Origin: Betaproteobacteria bacterium
Lineage (GTDB): Bacteria; Pseudomonadota; Gammaproteobacteria; Burkholderiales; UBA6910
DNA length: 44,507 bases
Reading direction: 5' to 3'
NCBI GenBank assembly: GCA_016183615.1
Contig: JACPEG010000051.1
Location: 1 to 44,507, forward strand
The position numbers were made by a program, and so were the translations under genes. The notes under the pieces were generated by a model. That model made no database searches. It had not been told where the DNA came from and saw nothing but the letters and a program-made list of their open reading frames with translations. Positions 1 to 7,673 of this stretch are shown in pieces (position 1 is the first letter of the stretch; every line of letters begins with the position of its first letter).

Positions 1-159
1 GCTGTCGCTTCGCTGAATTGGCCATCTAAACATGATGCCGAATTCAAGCACCTTACGAAACCCCTGCAAGCCAATATCCATGCGGCTTCCAGCCACATTT
101 CCCTCTAGAATTACCCACTCGATTTCCTGATGAGCCAATAATTTGAATGCCGAACTCAT
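1..159 (-). CDS. unidentified partial ORF running off the left edge
   Basis: On the minus strand an ATG at 159 opens a frame that stays open for 53 codons to the window edge, so it is incomplete. It overlaps the tail of the AAA ATPase gene in another frame. The reading begins MSSAFKLLAHQ and contains the segments EWVILEGNVAG and GFRKVLEFGIMFRWP, which look protein-like (mixed hydrophobic and charged residues, few low-complexity runs). I do not recognise the family. It could be a real gene, the out-of-frame continuation of the ATPase after a frameshift, or chance. Base composition matches the ATPase and is lower in GC than the rest of the window. Confidence 0.3.
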   Translation of the reverse strand, partial: MSSAFKLLAHQEIEWVILEGNVAGSRMDIGLQGFRKVLEFGIMFRWPIQRSDS

Positions 160-1102
160 CCGACAAATGGCGTAACATCCGCCCGAATTCAGCTTGCGCA
201 GAAGGATGTAGAAAGCTCTCTGGTTCTTCAATAACTACTAACGGGGTGATCTTGTCATCAGGAGAGCCTGTCGTCTTTATCCGGTTAGCTTGGAGAATTG
301 CCATCAGGATATGAGTACGGTTCTGCGTTCCGCTGCCCCAATCGCTCAGTGGAACTTCAACGTTGCGGTCGCGGAGATTAATCCCGAGCGGCATCTCGCT
401 AGCAGCAATGCCTTCCAGAGGAGACACCTCGACATCATATTTTTCCGTCAGCCTCCCAAGAATTTTGCTTAATCCCTCAGTGTGCTCCTTCGCGAGTTTT
501 CGAAGCCTTCTCTCTATGTGCTTGCCGGCGTCTTCCAGGGCCTTCTTTTCGTCCGTCGACATTACAAACTCGTAAAACATCCGACGACGTCCGCGTCCAA
601 AATAGAATTCCTCATGACGCGTCGTCGAGTTATATAAAAAGAGAAGGTTCGAATCCTTAATTCGCTTGTGAATCTCCTTCGCGGCCTTGTCATCGACCTT
701 ATCATCATCAACGGAGACAGCCACTGAGATATCGTCGCTTTCAGAAATGGAATAACCGACGCAAAGCGTCGCAGATTGTTTATCGATTTTTTTCGAGGCG
801 ATCTTTTCAATAAAGGAAATTAGGGCGGGATCTTCATCCTTTGTGACCCCGAGCGTAAATGATACTTCGATTGGTGTGGCCTGCTTTATCCACTGTGTTT
901 TGTCCTCTTTATAGTCGAAGCCTGTTTCAGCCGATCGCCAAGGATATCTTGAGCCGGCGCCGAACAAGCCGGAAAAAAGACGGATGACACAGGATTTTCC
1001 CGCATTGTTTCTGCCGGAAATCGTGCAATAGTTTTTCGAGAACTTCAGCGTCAAATCGTGAAGCGTGCGATAGTTCCTAGTCGTGACTGAATTCAGACGC
1101 AT
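53..1102 (-). CDS. AAA-family ATPase (AAA_15/AAA_21, OLD-like), apparently C-terminally truncated
   Basis: The protein (349 aa) opens with the N-terminal fold typical of SMC/OLD-like ATPases. A Walker A motif GRNNAGKS lies at residues 30-37 and a Walker B segment LVVIEEPESFLHP around 287-300, with acidic residues 292-293. After FGIQII (about residue 322), family members normally continue with a Ser/Thr-His-Ser-Pro motif and often a TOPRIM domain. Here that motif is absent and a 27-residue tail of unrelated character ends the frame, so the gene is probably truncated or frameshifted. Start at 1102 is supported by AGGAAG six bases upstream. Base composition is much more AT-rich than all later genes, pointing to horizontal acquisition. 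Such ATPases occur in defence and mobile loci; no partner gene is visible, so function is unknown. Confidence 0.75.
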   Translation of the reverse strand: MRLNSVTTRNYRTLHDLTLKFSKNYCTISGRNNAGKSCVIRLFSGLFGAGSRYPWRSAETGFDYKEDKTQWIKQATPIEVSFTLGVTKDEDPALISFIEKIASKKIDKQSATLCVGYSISESDDISVAVSVDDDKVDDKAAKEIHKRIKDSNLLFLYNSTTRHEEFYFGRGRRRMFYEFVMSTDEKKALEDAGKHIERRLRKLAKEHTEGLSKILGRLTEKYDVEVSPLEGIAASEMPLGINLRDRNVEVPLSDWGSGTQNRTHILMAILQANRIKTTGSPDDKITPLVVIEEPESFLHPSAQAEFGRMLRHLSDEFGIQIIGSSGNRVGNSRGKCGWKPHGYWLAGVS

Positions 1103-1120
1103 CTCATACTTCCTAAAAAC

Positions 1121-1189
1121 GCCCCACGTTGGAGTTCAGGGGCTGCGCGGCTTTGTCGCGCAACGGCCCGGTTGACCGAGAGGTTATGC
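1121..1189 (-). repeat. integron attC-like recombination site
   Basis: Read on the minus strand, this 69-bp stretch resembles an attC site. It begins with an R''-like box GCATAAC (1189-1183), has an L''-like GTCAACC, a central hairpin with stem TGCGCG/CGCGCA and flanking GGGC/GCCC pairing, an L'-like CCTGAACTCC, and ends with an R'-like GTGGGGC (1127-1121). The canonical core is GTTRRRY, so the R' box has one deviation (GTG for GTT), and R'' also departs by one base. It lies 18 bp before the ATPase start, the spacing expected between an attC and the next cassette gene. No integrase or second site is visible, so this could be a decayed or isolated site. Confidence 0.4.
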
Positions 1190-1334
1190 CCTAGCTAGGT
1201 AAGGTTGGAATAATGTTCTGAGTTCTCGAAGATTTAAAGGGGGCGACTATTCCGCGCCGGAAAATCGCGAACAGACCATGACCTTTCCCAGCCTGCCCTC
1301 TCAACCGCCGCCCCGTCGCCCCCGCTCCGTCCCG

Positions 1335-2813
1335 CTACAACGCCTCCTCAATCCGCTCGCACAGGGTCTTGAGCACCTTGATCCGGGCGAAGTACTTGTT
1401 GTTGGCCTCCACCAGGGTCCACGGCGCGATGTCGGAGCTGGTGCGGTCCACCATGTCGCAGATGGCGCGCTCGTAGGCGTCCCACTTCTTGCGGTTGCGC
1501 CAGTCCTCCTCGGTGATCTTGAAGCGCTTGAAGCCCACCTTCTCGCGCTCCTTGAAGCGCTTGAGCTGCTCGTCCTTGGAGATCGCCAGCCAGAATTTCG
1601 CCATCACGTAGCCGGCGTCGGTCAACTGCTGCTCGAAGTCGTTGATCTCCAGGTAGGCGCGCATCCAGTCGGCTTCCGCGCAGTAGCCCTCGACCCGCTC
1701 CACCAGCACCCGCCCGTACCACGAGCGGTCGAAAATGAGCAGCCTGCCCTTCAGCGGCACGTGGCGCCAGAAGCGCCAGAGATAGGGTTGCGCCCGCTCC
1801 TCCTCGGTGGGCGCGGCGATGGGGATGATGCCGTATAGGCGGGGGTCCAGGGCGCCGGTGACGCGGCGGACGCTGCCGCCCTTGCCGGCGGCGTCGTTGC
1901 CCTCGAACACTGCGATCACGCCCTTCTTCCTGAACTTGGGTGAGCGCGCGAACTGCGCCAGCTGCTCCTGGTATTTCTCCAGCTGCTTGGCGTACTGCTT
2001 CTTGGTAAAGCCCTGGGACATGTCCAGGCTGCGCAGCACGTTGCGCTTGTCGATGCTGGGCGGGAGCGGCGACACGTTGGGCTTGGCGGGCTTGTCGCCC
2101 TTCGCGTCGAGGCGCTTGCGCAGGGCCTCCACCACCACCTTGCCCACGGTCAGGCTGCGGTAGCGCTGATCCGAGCCGTCGACGATGATCCAGGGCGCTT
2201 CGGCGGTGCTGGTGTGGCGGATCGAGCGCTCGGCGCACAGGCGGAAGCGGTCGTGGATCTTGAAGTGCTCCCAGTCGCGCTTGGAGACGCGCCAGCGGGT
2301 CTGGGGATCCTTTTCCAGGGTCTTGAGGCGCTTCTTCTGCTGGTCCTTGGACAGGTGCATCCAGAACTTGATGATGAGGGCCCCCTCGTCGGCCAGCATT
2401 TTCTCGAAGCGCACCGCGGCGTCGAGGGCCTCGTCGAACTCCTCGTCGGTGGTTTCCTTGAACACCCACTGCAGGAACGGCCAAGTGTACCAGGAGCCGA
2501 GGAAGATGCCGATCTTGCCCTTGGGCGGCAGCGCCCGCCAGTAGCGCCACATGCGCGGGCGCTGGGCTTCCTCGTCGGTGGGCTCGCCCATGCCGTTGCT
2601 CTGGATGTGGCGCGGGTCCATCCATTCGTTGAGCAGGCTCACCATCTCGCCGCGGCCCGCGCCGTCCACGCCGCCGATCAGGATGATCACCTGGAAGTTC
2701 TTTTTCTGGGCCAGATCGAACTGGGCGTCGAGCAGCGCCTCCCGCAGCTTGGGCACTTCCCGGGCGTAGGTTTCCTTGTCGATCGTGTGGCCGAGTTCCG
2801 CCGATTCGAACAT
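1335..2813 (-). CDS. pap: polyphosphate:AMP phosphotransferase, two-domain PPK2
   Basis: This 492-residue protein contains two tandem PPK2 domains, the architecture of polyphosphate:AMP phosphotransferases (class II PPK2), which make ADP from AMP using polyphosphate. The N-terminal domain has a degenerate P-loop GGVDGAGRGE, with Arg in place of the Walker Lys. The C-terminal domain carries the full motif GNDAAGKGG and the lid motif DRSWYGRVLVERVEG, so catalysis should sit in the second domain. The start at 2813 (MFESAEL) was chosen over a longer open frame because AGGGGG lies eight bases upstream and family similarity begins there. It is the last gene of the polyphosphate cluster, 88 bp after sixA. 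Confidence 0.93.
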   Translation of the reverse strand: MFESAELGHTIDKETYAREVPKLREALLDAQFDLAQKKNFQVIILIGGVDGAGRGEMVSLLNEWMDPRHIQSNGMGEPTDEEAQRPRMWRYWRALPPKGKIGIFLGSWYTWPFLQWVFKETTDEEFDEALDAAVRFEKMLADEGALIIKFWMHLSKDQQKKRLKTLEKDPQTRWRVSKRDWEHFKIHDRFRLCAERSIRHTSTAEAPWIIVDGSDQRYRSLTVGKVVVEALRKRLDAKGDKPAKPNVSPLPPSIDKRNVLRSLDMSQGFTKKQYAKQLEKYQEQLAQFARSPKFRKKGVIAVFEGNDAAGKGGSVRRVTGALDPRLYGIIPIAAPTEEERAQPYLWRFWRHVPLKGRLLIFDRSWYGRVLVERVEGYCAEADWMRAYLEINDFEQQLTDAGYVMAKFWLAISKDEQLKRFKEREKVGFKRFKITEEDWRNRKKWDAYERAICDMVDRTSSDIAPWTLVEANNKYFARIKVLKTLCERIEEAL

Positions 2814-2901
2814 GGTGGGCCCCCTTTTTATTTGTGGAATGGAAATGGCGCCCCACCCTGCGGGCAGGGTACCGCTCTGATTATAGGTCGCTTCTGGAAC
2901 C

Positions 2902-3354
2902 TTAGAGGAGATCGGGCGAAATGGCCGCCCGCAGCAGGGTCTGGCCCTCGCCGCCCCGCAGCCGATGGGTGAACCACCAGACGGCGCCCTTCTTGAGGGT
3001 CCAGTCCGCCTCACGCCCGGCCAGCAGCAGGGCGGCCACTTCCCCCAGGGTGGGCTGGTGCCCGACGACCACCACGGCGCCCTTGGCATCGGGCCAGCCG
3101 GCCGCGGCCAGCACCTGTTTTGCGGAGGCCCCGGGGCCGATTTCGGTCACCTTGTCGAAATCCCGGGCCAGCGCCAGCGCCGTCTGCTGGGTGCGCTGGG
3201 TGGGGCTCGCCATCACCCGCAGCGGTTTCGGCAGCCGCGGCTTCAGCCATTGCGCCACCTTTTCCGCCTGTTTCACGCCCTTGCCGGTGAGCTGGCGGCC
3301 GGAATCCGGGGCGCCGGCTTCCGCATCCGCATGACGCCAGAGTATGAGGTCCAT
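2902..3354 (-). CDS. sixA: phosphohistidine phosphatase SixA
   Basis: A small (150 aa) histidine-phosphatase-superfamily protein. The catalytic RHA motif is at residues 7-9 and the second catalytic His is in VVGHQPTL. The length matches SixA, which removes phosphate from phosphohistidine on proteins; in E. coli SixA acts on the nitrogen phosphotransferase protein NPr. The start is backed by AAAGGAG eight bases upstream. It follows the CYTH-CHAD gene by 26 bp and precedes the two-domain PPK2 gene on the same strand, so co-transcription is likely. Whether its substrate here is a PTS protein or something linked to polyphosphate, such as phospho-His intermediates, is not decided by the sequence. 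Confidence 0.88.
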   Translation of the reverse strand: MDLILWRHADAEAGAPDSGRQLTGKGVKQAEKVAQWLKPRLPKPLRVMASPTQRTQQTALALARDFDKVTEIGPGASAKQVLAAAGWPDAKGAVVVVGHQPTLGEVAALLLAGREADWTLKKGAVWWFTHRLRGGEGQTLLRAAISPDLL

Positions 3355-3380
3355 GAGTCAACTCCTTTGCGATAAGGCCT

Positions 3381-4919
3381 TCAGATTTTGCTTTTCCAGA
3401 ACGGCTGCGCCTCGCCGAACCGCTCCCAGGTCCGCTGGAGTTTCCCCAGCGCCTCATCCCCGCTGCCGGCGAGCCAGCCGGTGGCGAGGTCCGCCGCCGC
3501 GGAATGGGCGGCGTCGGCCGCAACGAGCTCAACCAGCAGCGCCTTTCCGGTGACCGCGTCGTTGAGCGCGCCGAGGATGTCCTGCAGGCGGGACAGCGCC
3601 CGCACGAAATCCCGCGCCGGGCGCTTGCGATAGAGGGGCGAGAAAAACTCCGCGGCGTAGCGCAGCTTCTTGGCGGCGATGCGCAGCAGGTGGCGCTGTT
3701 CGGGCGTAAGCTGCGCGGCGCGGCGGCCGCGCTTTTTCACCTGGCGGTAGCGCCGGTCGAGCACCGCCGCGGCGAATTCCGCGAGCGGCCCGTCGAGGGT
3801 TCCGGAACGGGCCTCGGGCAGGCTGCGCCAGGACTCGTTGCAGAGCCAGGCTCCGAGCGTGAGCAGCAGCGCCTGGTAGCGGGCCGAGGCCACGGTCTCC
3901 CGGGCATGGGCGCCGCACTGCGCGCGCACCGCGCTGGCGGCATCGAGCAGGGCGGCGAGCCCGCGGTGGGCGGGAAACCCGGCCAGCACCGGCGGCAGGA
4001 TTTCGCCGACGAACACGTCCCAGTCGCGGGCCGGTCCCAGCTCGCCGGCGAGCCATTTGAGGTCGGCGCGCGCCGGATCGAGGGCGCCGGCCGGCATGAT
4101 CTTGGAAAAGGTTCCCAGCGCCGAGCGCATGCGCCGCAGCGCCACCCGCATCTGGTGCAGGTATTCCGGGTCGCGGCCCTCCCGCATCCCGGGCTCGTTG
4201 GCATGGAGCTGGCCGATGCAGTTCCACAGGATGGCCCGGAAGCCGTCGTTCACGGTGGAGTCCGCGCCCAGCTCCGGCGGCGCCGCCTTCACCAGGGCCG
4301 GGGGCGTGCCCTGGACCAGGCGGTAGCCGCGCTCAGCCTTGCTCTCGGGCTCGAGCCGCAGGGGCAGCGTTTTCTGCAGCGCCAGGGCCAGCTCGAACAG
4401 CCGCGCCGGGCTGCCCGCCTTGAGCTCCATTTCCACTTCGCACAGGGGCAACCGCTCGCCGTCGGTTCTCACCTCCCCGCGGTCGACGGCCAGCTCGGCC
4501 CGAGTGCCGTCGGCAAATGCCAGTTCCCGGGTGGTGCGGCGGAACTCGGTGGTGAACACGGGTGCGAGGGACTCGCGCACTTCCGGCGCGCCGAGGATTT
4601 TTTCCAGCGGCGTGCCGGCCAGTTTTTCGAGGTCGGGATTCGATCCCGCGACCGGCGCTTCCCATTCGCGCCGCTGGTGGAGGCCCGCCGCCACGCGGCC
4701 CTCCCCCTTGGCGGTCTGCACCCAGCGCCGCCCCACGCGCCGCACCCGCAGCGCATAGCCCGCGGTCCAGAGAGCGAACCCGGGGGTGTCGTAGTAGACG
4801 CTGGTGAGCCGCCGGCTGGCGGGCCGGCTGGCGGAGAGCGGATCGAGCAAGGGGTGGCGCGCCAGCTTGGCGGCGTCGCCCGGGGCGAGAGAAAGCTTGA
4901 GTTCGAGTTCGTTTTGCAT
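3381..4919 (-). CDS. CYTH-CHAD domain protein (inorganic triphosphatase-like)
   Basis: The 512-residue product starts with a CYTH domain (ELELKL at residues 4-9, about residues 1-200), the fold of inorganic triphosphatases such as E. coli YgiF. A CHAD domain (about 215-500) follows, a helical module rich in conserved His, Arg and Lys, seen here in HQMRVALRRMRSAL and HLLRIAAKKLRYAAEFF. CHAD domains are known to bind polyphosphate. The gene lies between ppk1 (128 bp upstream) and sixA (26 bp downstream), so it probably binds or trims polyphosphate made by Ppk1. No strong ribosome-binding site was seen; the start was chosen because the family begins at this Met. Confidence 0.9.
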   Translation of the reverse strand: MQNELELKLSLAPGDAAKLARHPLLDPLSASRPASRRLTSVYYDTPGFALWTAGYALRVRRVGRRWVQTAKGEGRVAAGLHQRREWEAPVAGSNPDLEKLAGTPLEKILGAPEVRESLAPVFTTEFRRTTRELAFADGTRAELAVDRGEVRTDGERLPLCEVEMELKAGSPARLFELALALQKTLPLRLEPESKAERGYRLVQGTPPALVKAAPPELGADSTVNDGFRAILWNCIGQLHANEPGMREGRDPEYLHQMRVALRRMRSALGTFSKIMPAGALDPARADLKWLAGELGPARDWDVFVGEILPPVLAGFPAHRGLAALLDAASAVRAQCGAHARETVASARYQALLLTLGAWLCNESWRSLPEARSGTLDGPLAEFAAAVLDRRYRQVKKRGRRAAQLTPEQRHLLRIAAKKLRYAAEFFSPLYRKRPARDFVRALSRLQDILGALNDAVTGKALLVELVAADAAHSAAADLATGWLAGSGDEALGKLQRTWERFGEAQPFWKSKI

Positions 4920-5047
4920 CGGGGCGGGACCGATTTATGGCACCCCTTTTTAACCACACCTGCCGCGCCCGGGAACGAGGATGCCCAGACCGAAAACGAA
5001 ACCTGTCGATTGCGAAGTTGCCGCTCCGGGACGGCGCAGGGCCCCGC

Positions 5048-7153
5048 TCAGTCCGCTTTCTGCTTGGCCGCCAGATCCTGGAGCAGGGCCATCTGCGCCG
5101 AATAGGCCTTGCCGCCGCGCTGGCTCTTGCCGTGATACCCGCCCTCGGAGTCCATTTCCCAGGCCTGGCAGTTGTCCTTGAAGTAGGTGAGCAGGCCTTC
5201 CCGGATCACCCGCTGCTTGAGCTTGGGGTCGAGCACCGGGAAGCAGGTCTCGATGCGGCGGAAGAAGTTGCGGTCCATCCAGTCGGCGCTGGAGAGATAG
5301 ACGTCCTGGGCCCCGTCGTTGAGGAAGTAGAAAATGCGGGAGTGCTCCAGGAAGCGGCCGATCACCGACTCGACGCGGATTTTGTCGGAGAGCCCGGGCA
5401 CGCCGGGCTTGAGGGCGCACACCCCGCGCACGATGAGGTCGATCTCCACACCGGCCTGGGACGCCTCGTACAGGGCCTCGATGATCTCGGGCTCCAGCAG
5501 CGCGTTCATCTTGGCCATGATCTGGGCCTTCTTTCCGGCCTTGGCGTGCTTCGCCTCGTTCTGGATCGCGCGCAGGGTCTGGCTGTGGAAGGTGAAAGGG
5601 GACTGCCACAGGTGCTTCAGCTTCCCCGCCTTGCCGAGCCCGGTGAGCTGCACGAACACGTCGTTGACGTCGGCGCAGATCTCCTCGTTGCAGGTGAACA
5701 GCCCGAAGTCGGTGTAGAGGCGCGCGGTGCGCGGATGGTAATTGCCGGTGCCGAGATGCACGTAGCGCTTCAACCGGTCGTCCTCGCGCCGCACCACCAT
5801 GGACATCTTGGCGTGGGTCTTGTGTCCGACCACGCCGTACACCACGTGGGCCCCCGCCTCCTCCAGCCGGCTCGCCCAGTTGATGTTGGCCTCCTCGTCG
5901 AAGCGCGCCAGCAGCTCCACCACCACGGTCACTTCCTTGCCGCGCTGGGCGGCGCCGATCAGGGTTTCCATCAGCACCGAGTCGGTCCCGGTGCGGTACA
6001 CGGTCTGCTTGATCGCCACCACGTTGGGATCCTGGGCCGCCTGCTGGATGAACTGGATCACCGGCTGGAACGACTGGTAGGGATGGTGCAGCAGGAGGTC
6101 GCCCTTGCGCATCTGCTGGAACACGTCCGCCGCCTTCTTTTCCATCGCCGCCGGGAGTCCCGGCACGAAGGGGCGGAACTTGAGCTCGGGCCGGTCCACC
6201 CGGTCGGGAATCAGCATCAGCCGCACCAGGTTCACCGGCCCGTCCACCCGGTAGAAATCGTCCTGGGCGAGACCGAACTGCTCCAGCAGGAAGCTCGCCA
6301 TGGCCTGGGAGCAGTTGTCGGCCACTTCCAGCCGCACTCCGTTGCCGAAGTGGCGCTGGGGCAGTTCGCCCTGGAGCGCGGTGCGCAGGTTCTTCACTTC
6401 TTCCTCGTCCACGAACAGGTCAGAATTGCGGGTGACCCGGAACTGGTAGCAGCCCAGCACGTTCATTCCGGCGAACAGCTCCCCCACGTGGGCGTGCAGG
6501 ATCGAGGACAGGAATACGAAATCGTACTCGGCGCCGCTGATCTCCTTCGGCAGCTGGATCACCCGCGGCAGCACCCGCGGCGCCTGCACGATGGCCGTGC
6601 CCGAGTTGCGGCCGAAGGCGTCCCGGCCCTCCAGTTCCACCGCGAAATTGAGGCTCTTGTTGAGCACCCGCGGGAACGGATGCGAGGGATCGAGCCCGAT
6701 CGGCGTGAGCACCGGCATCAGCTCCCGGAAGAAAAAGGCCCGGATCCACTCCTTCTGGACATCGTTCCAGGCGGTGCGGCGCAGGAAGCGGACACCCTGG
6801 GCCGCCAGCGCCGGCAGGATTTCCTCGTTGAGCTGCCGGTACTGGCCCGCCACCAGCTGGTGGGCGAAATCGGCGACGCGCTTGAACACCTGGCGCGCCG
6901 CCATGCCGTCGGGGCCGATGCCCGGGCTGTCGGCGTTGATCTGCTCCTTCAACCCCGCCACCCGGATCTCGAAGAATTCGTCGAGGTTGCTGGAGACGAT
7001 GCACAGAAAGCGCAGCCGCTCCAGCAGCGGATTCTCCGGGTCCTCGGCCTGGGCCAGGACCCGCCGCTGGAACTCCAGGATCCCGATCTCCCGGTTCAGG
7101 AAATGGGCAGTGGCGAATTTCTTGGCCATGAGCGGAAAGACGGTTCCCGGCAT
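5048..7153 (-). CDS. ppk1: polyphosphate kinase Ppk1
   Basis: Ppk1 (701 aa, typical length) reversibly polymerises the gamma phosphate of ATP into polyphosphate at the membrane. The N-terminal domain shows FLNREI and SSNLDEFFEIRVAGLKEQ. The catalytic half contains GVVGHKTHAKM and YVHLGTGNYHPRTARLYTD, which hold the two conserved His residues equivalent to E. coli His435 (autophosphorylated) and His454. The stop lies 128 bp before the CYTH-CHAD gene and the start 30 bp after yggX. Translation may instead begin at the ATG at 7129 (MAKKFATA); neither start has a convincing ribosome-binding site and homology begins after both. Confidence 0.96.
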   Translation of the reverse strand: MPGTVFPLMAKKFATAHFLNREIGILEFQRRVLAQAEDPENPLLERLRFLCIVSSNLDEFFEIRVAGLKEQINADSPGIGPDGMAARQVFKRVADFAHQLVAGQYRQLNEEILPALAAQGVRFLRRTAWNDVQKEWIRAFFFRELMPVLTPIGLDPSHPFPRVLNKSLNFAVELEGRDAFGRNSGTAIVQAPRVLPRVIQLPKEISGAEYDFVFLSSILHAHVGELFAGMNVLGCYQFRVTRNSDLFVDEEEVKNLRTALQGELPQRHFGNGVRLEVADNCSQAMASFLLEQFGLAQDDFYRVDGPVNLVRLMLIPDRVDRPELKFRPFVPGLPAAMEKKAADVFQQMRKGDLLLHHPYQSFQPVIQFIQQAAQDPNVVAIKQTVYRTGTDSVLMETLIGAAQRGKEVTVVVELLARFDEEANINWASRLEEAGAHVVYGVVGHKTHAKMSMVVRREDDRLKRYVHLGTGNYHPRTARLYTDFGLFTCNEEICADVNDVFVQLTGLGKAGKLKHLWQSPFTFHSQTLRAIQNEAKHAKAGKKAQIMAKMNALLEPEIIEALYEASQAGVEIDLIVRGVCALKPGVPGLSDKIRVESVIGRFLEHSRIFYFLNDGAQDVYLSSADWMDRNFFRRIETCFPVLDPKLKQRVIREGLLTYFKDNCQAWEMDSEGGYHGKSQRGGKAYSAQMALLQDLAAKQKAD

Positions 7154-7183
7154 GGGAGGATTCGCGACCGGCGCGGGGGCGGC

Positions 7184-7456
7184 TTACTTGGAGGGCGGAA
7201 CGTAGCCCGAGGGCATCTCGGCGCCGGCGCCGAAGAAGTAGGCCTCCATCTGCTCCGCCAGGTACTTGCGGGCCTTGGGATCGGCGAGGTTGAGGCGGTT
7301 CTCGTTCACCAGCATGGTCTGGTGCCGGAGCCAGCCACTCCACGCCTCCTTGGAAACATTGTCGAAGACGCGCTTGCCCAGGTCGCCGGGGTAGGGCGGT
7401 CGCTCCAGCCCTTCCGCCTCGCGGCCGAGCTTGACGCATTTCACCATTCTTGCCAT
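7184..7456 (-). CDS. yggX: Fe(2+)-trafficking / oxidative protection protein YggX
   Basis: A 90-residue protein of the YggX family, which protects iron-sulfur proteins from oxidative damage. The hallmark start [11 protein letters not shown] contains the single conserved Cys, followed by [26 protein letters not shown] and a C-terminal GYVPPSK. The ATG at 7456 is chosen over a longer open frame because GGAGTG precedes it by three bases and all family members begin with this segment. It heads the apparent yggX-ppk1-CYTH/CHAD-sixA-pap transcription unit and is separated from argA by 217 bp carrying a large inverted repeat. Confidence 0.93.
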   Translation of the reverse strand: MARMVKCVKLGREAEGLERPPYPGDLGKRVFDNVSKEAWSGWLRHQTMLVNENRLNLADPKARKYLAEQMEAYFFGAGAEMPSGYVPPSK

Positions 7457-7490
7457 TTGCACTCCGAATGATTTGTCGATCAAAAGACGC

Positions 7491-7617
7491 ACCGCGAAGG
7501 ACGCCAAGGACGCAAAGGGAAGAGCGGGGAGGCTTCGTTGCGGGCCGCTTGGCCGGCGCGGGATGCCAATTCGCCTTTGTCCGGTTTTTACTTGGCGTCC
7601 TTGGCGTCCTTCGCGGT
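7491..7617. repeat. long imperfect inverted repeat between argA and yggX
   Basis: A 27-base arm at 7491-7517 (beginning ACCGCGAAGGACGCC) is repeated in inverted orientation at 7591-7617 with one mismatch; the arms are separated by 73 bp. Each arm holds an internal direct repeat of the unit AAGGACGC. AAGGACGC-type arms of this sort recur in intergenic regions of many bacterial genomes. It fills most of the 217-bp gap between argA and yggX. A transcript across it could fold into a long stem that separates the two genes, but no T-tract follows, so it is not a classical terminator. Confidence 0.8.
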
Positions 7618-7673
7618 CAATGCTGTTGGGGCATTATGTCCCAACCCCGGTAGCCAGGCAAACCGCGGCCCGG

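Noticed and set aside
1190..1334. Hidden cassette gene or integrase fragment between pap and the attC-like site
   Set aside because: The 145 bp hold no open frame with recognisable features.
2814..3089. N-terminal extension of pap
   Set aside because: It overlaps sixA and has shadow composition; a ribosome-binding site stands before the ATG at 2813.
3504..7471. Very long plus-strand open frames opposite the CYTH-CHAD and ppk1 genes
   Set aside because: They are rich in His, Gly, Arg and Leu runs typical of antisense frames in GC-rich DNA and lie exactly opposite well-recognised genes.
7491..7617. CRISPR-like array
   Set aside because: Only two arms, inverted rather than direct, with a single spacer; no cas genes are present.
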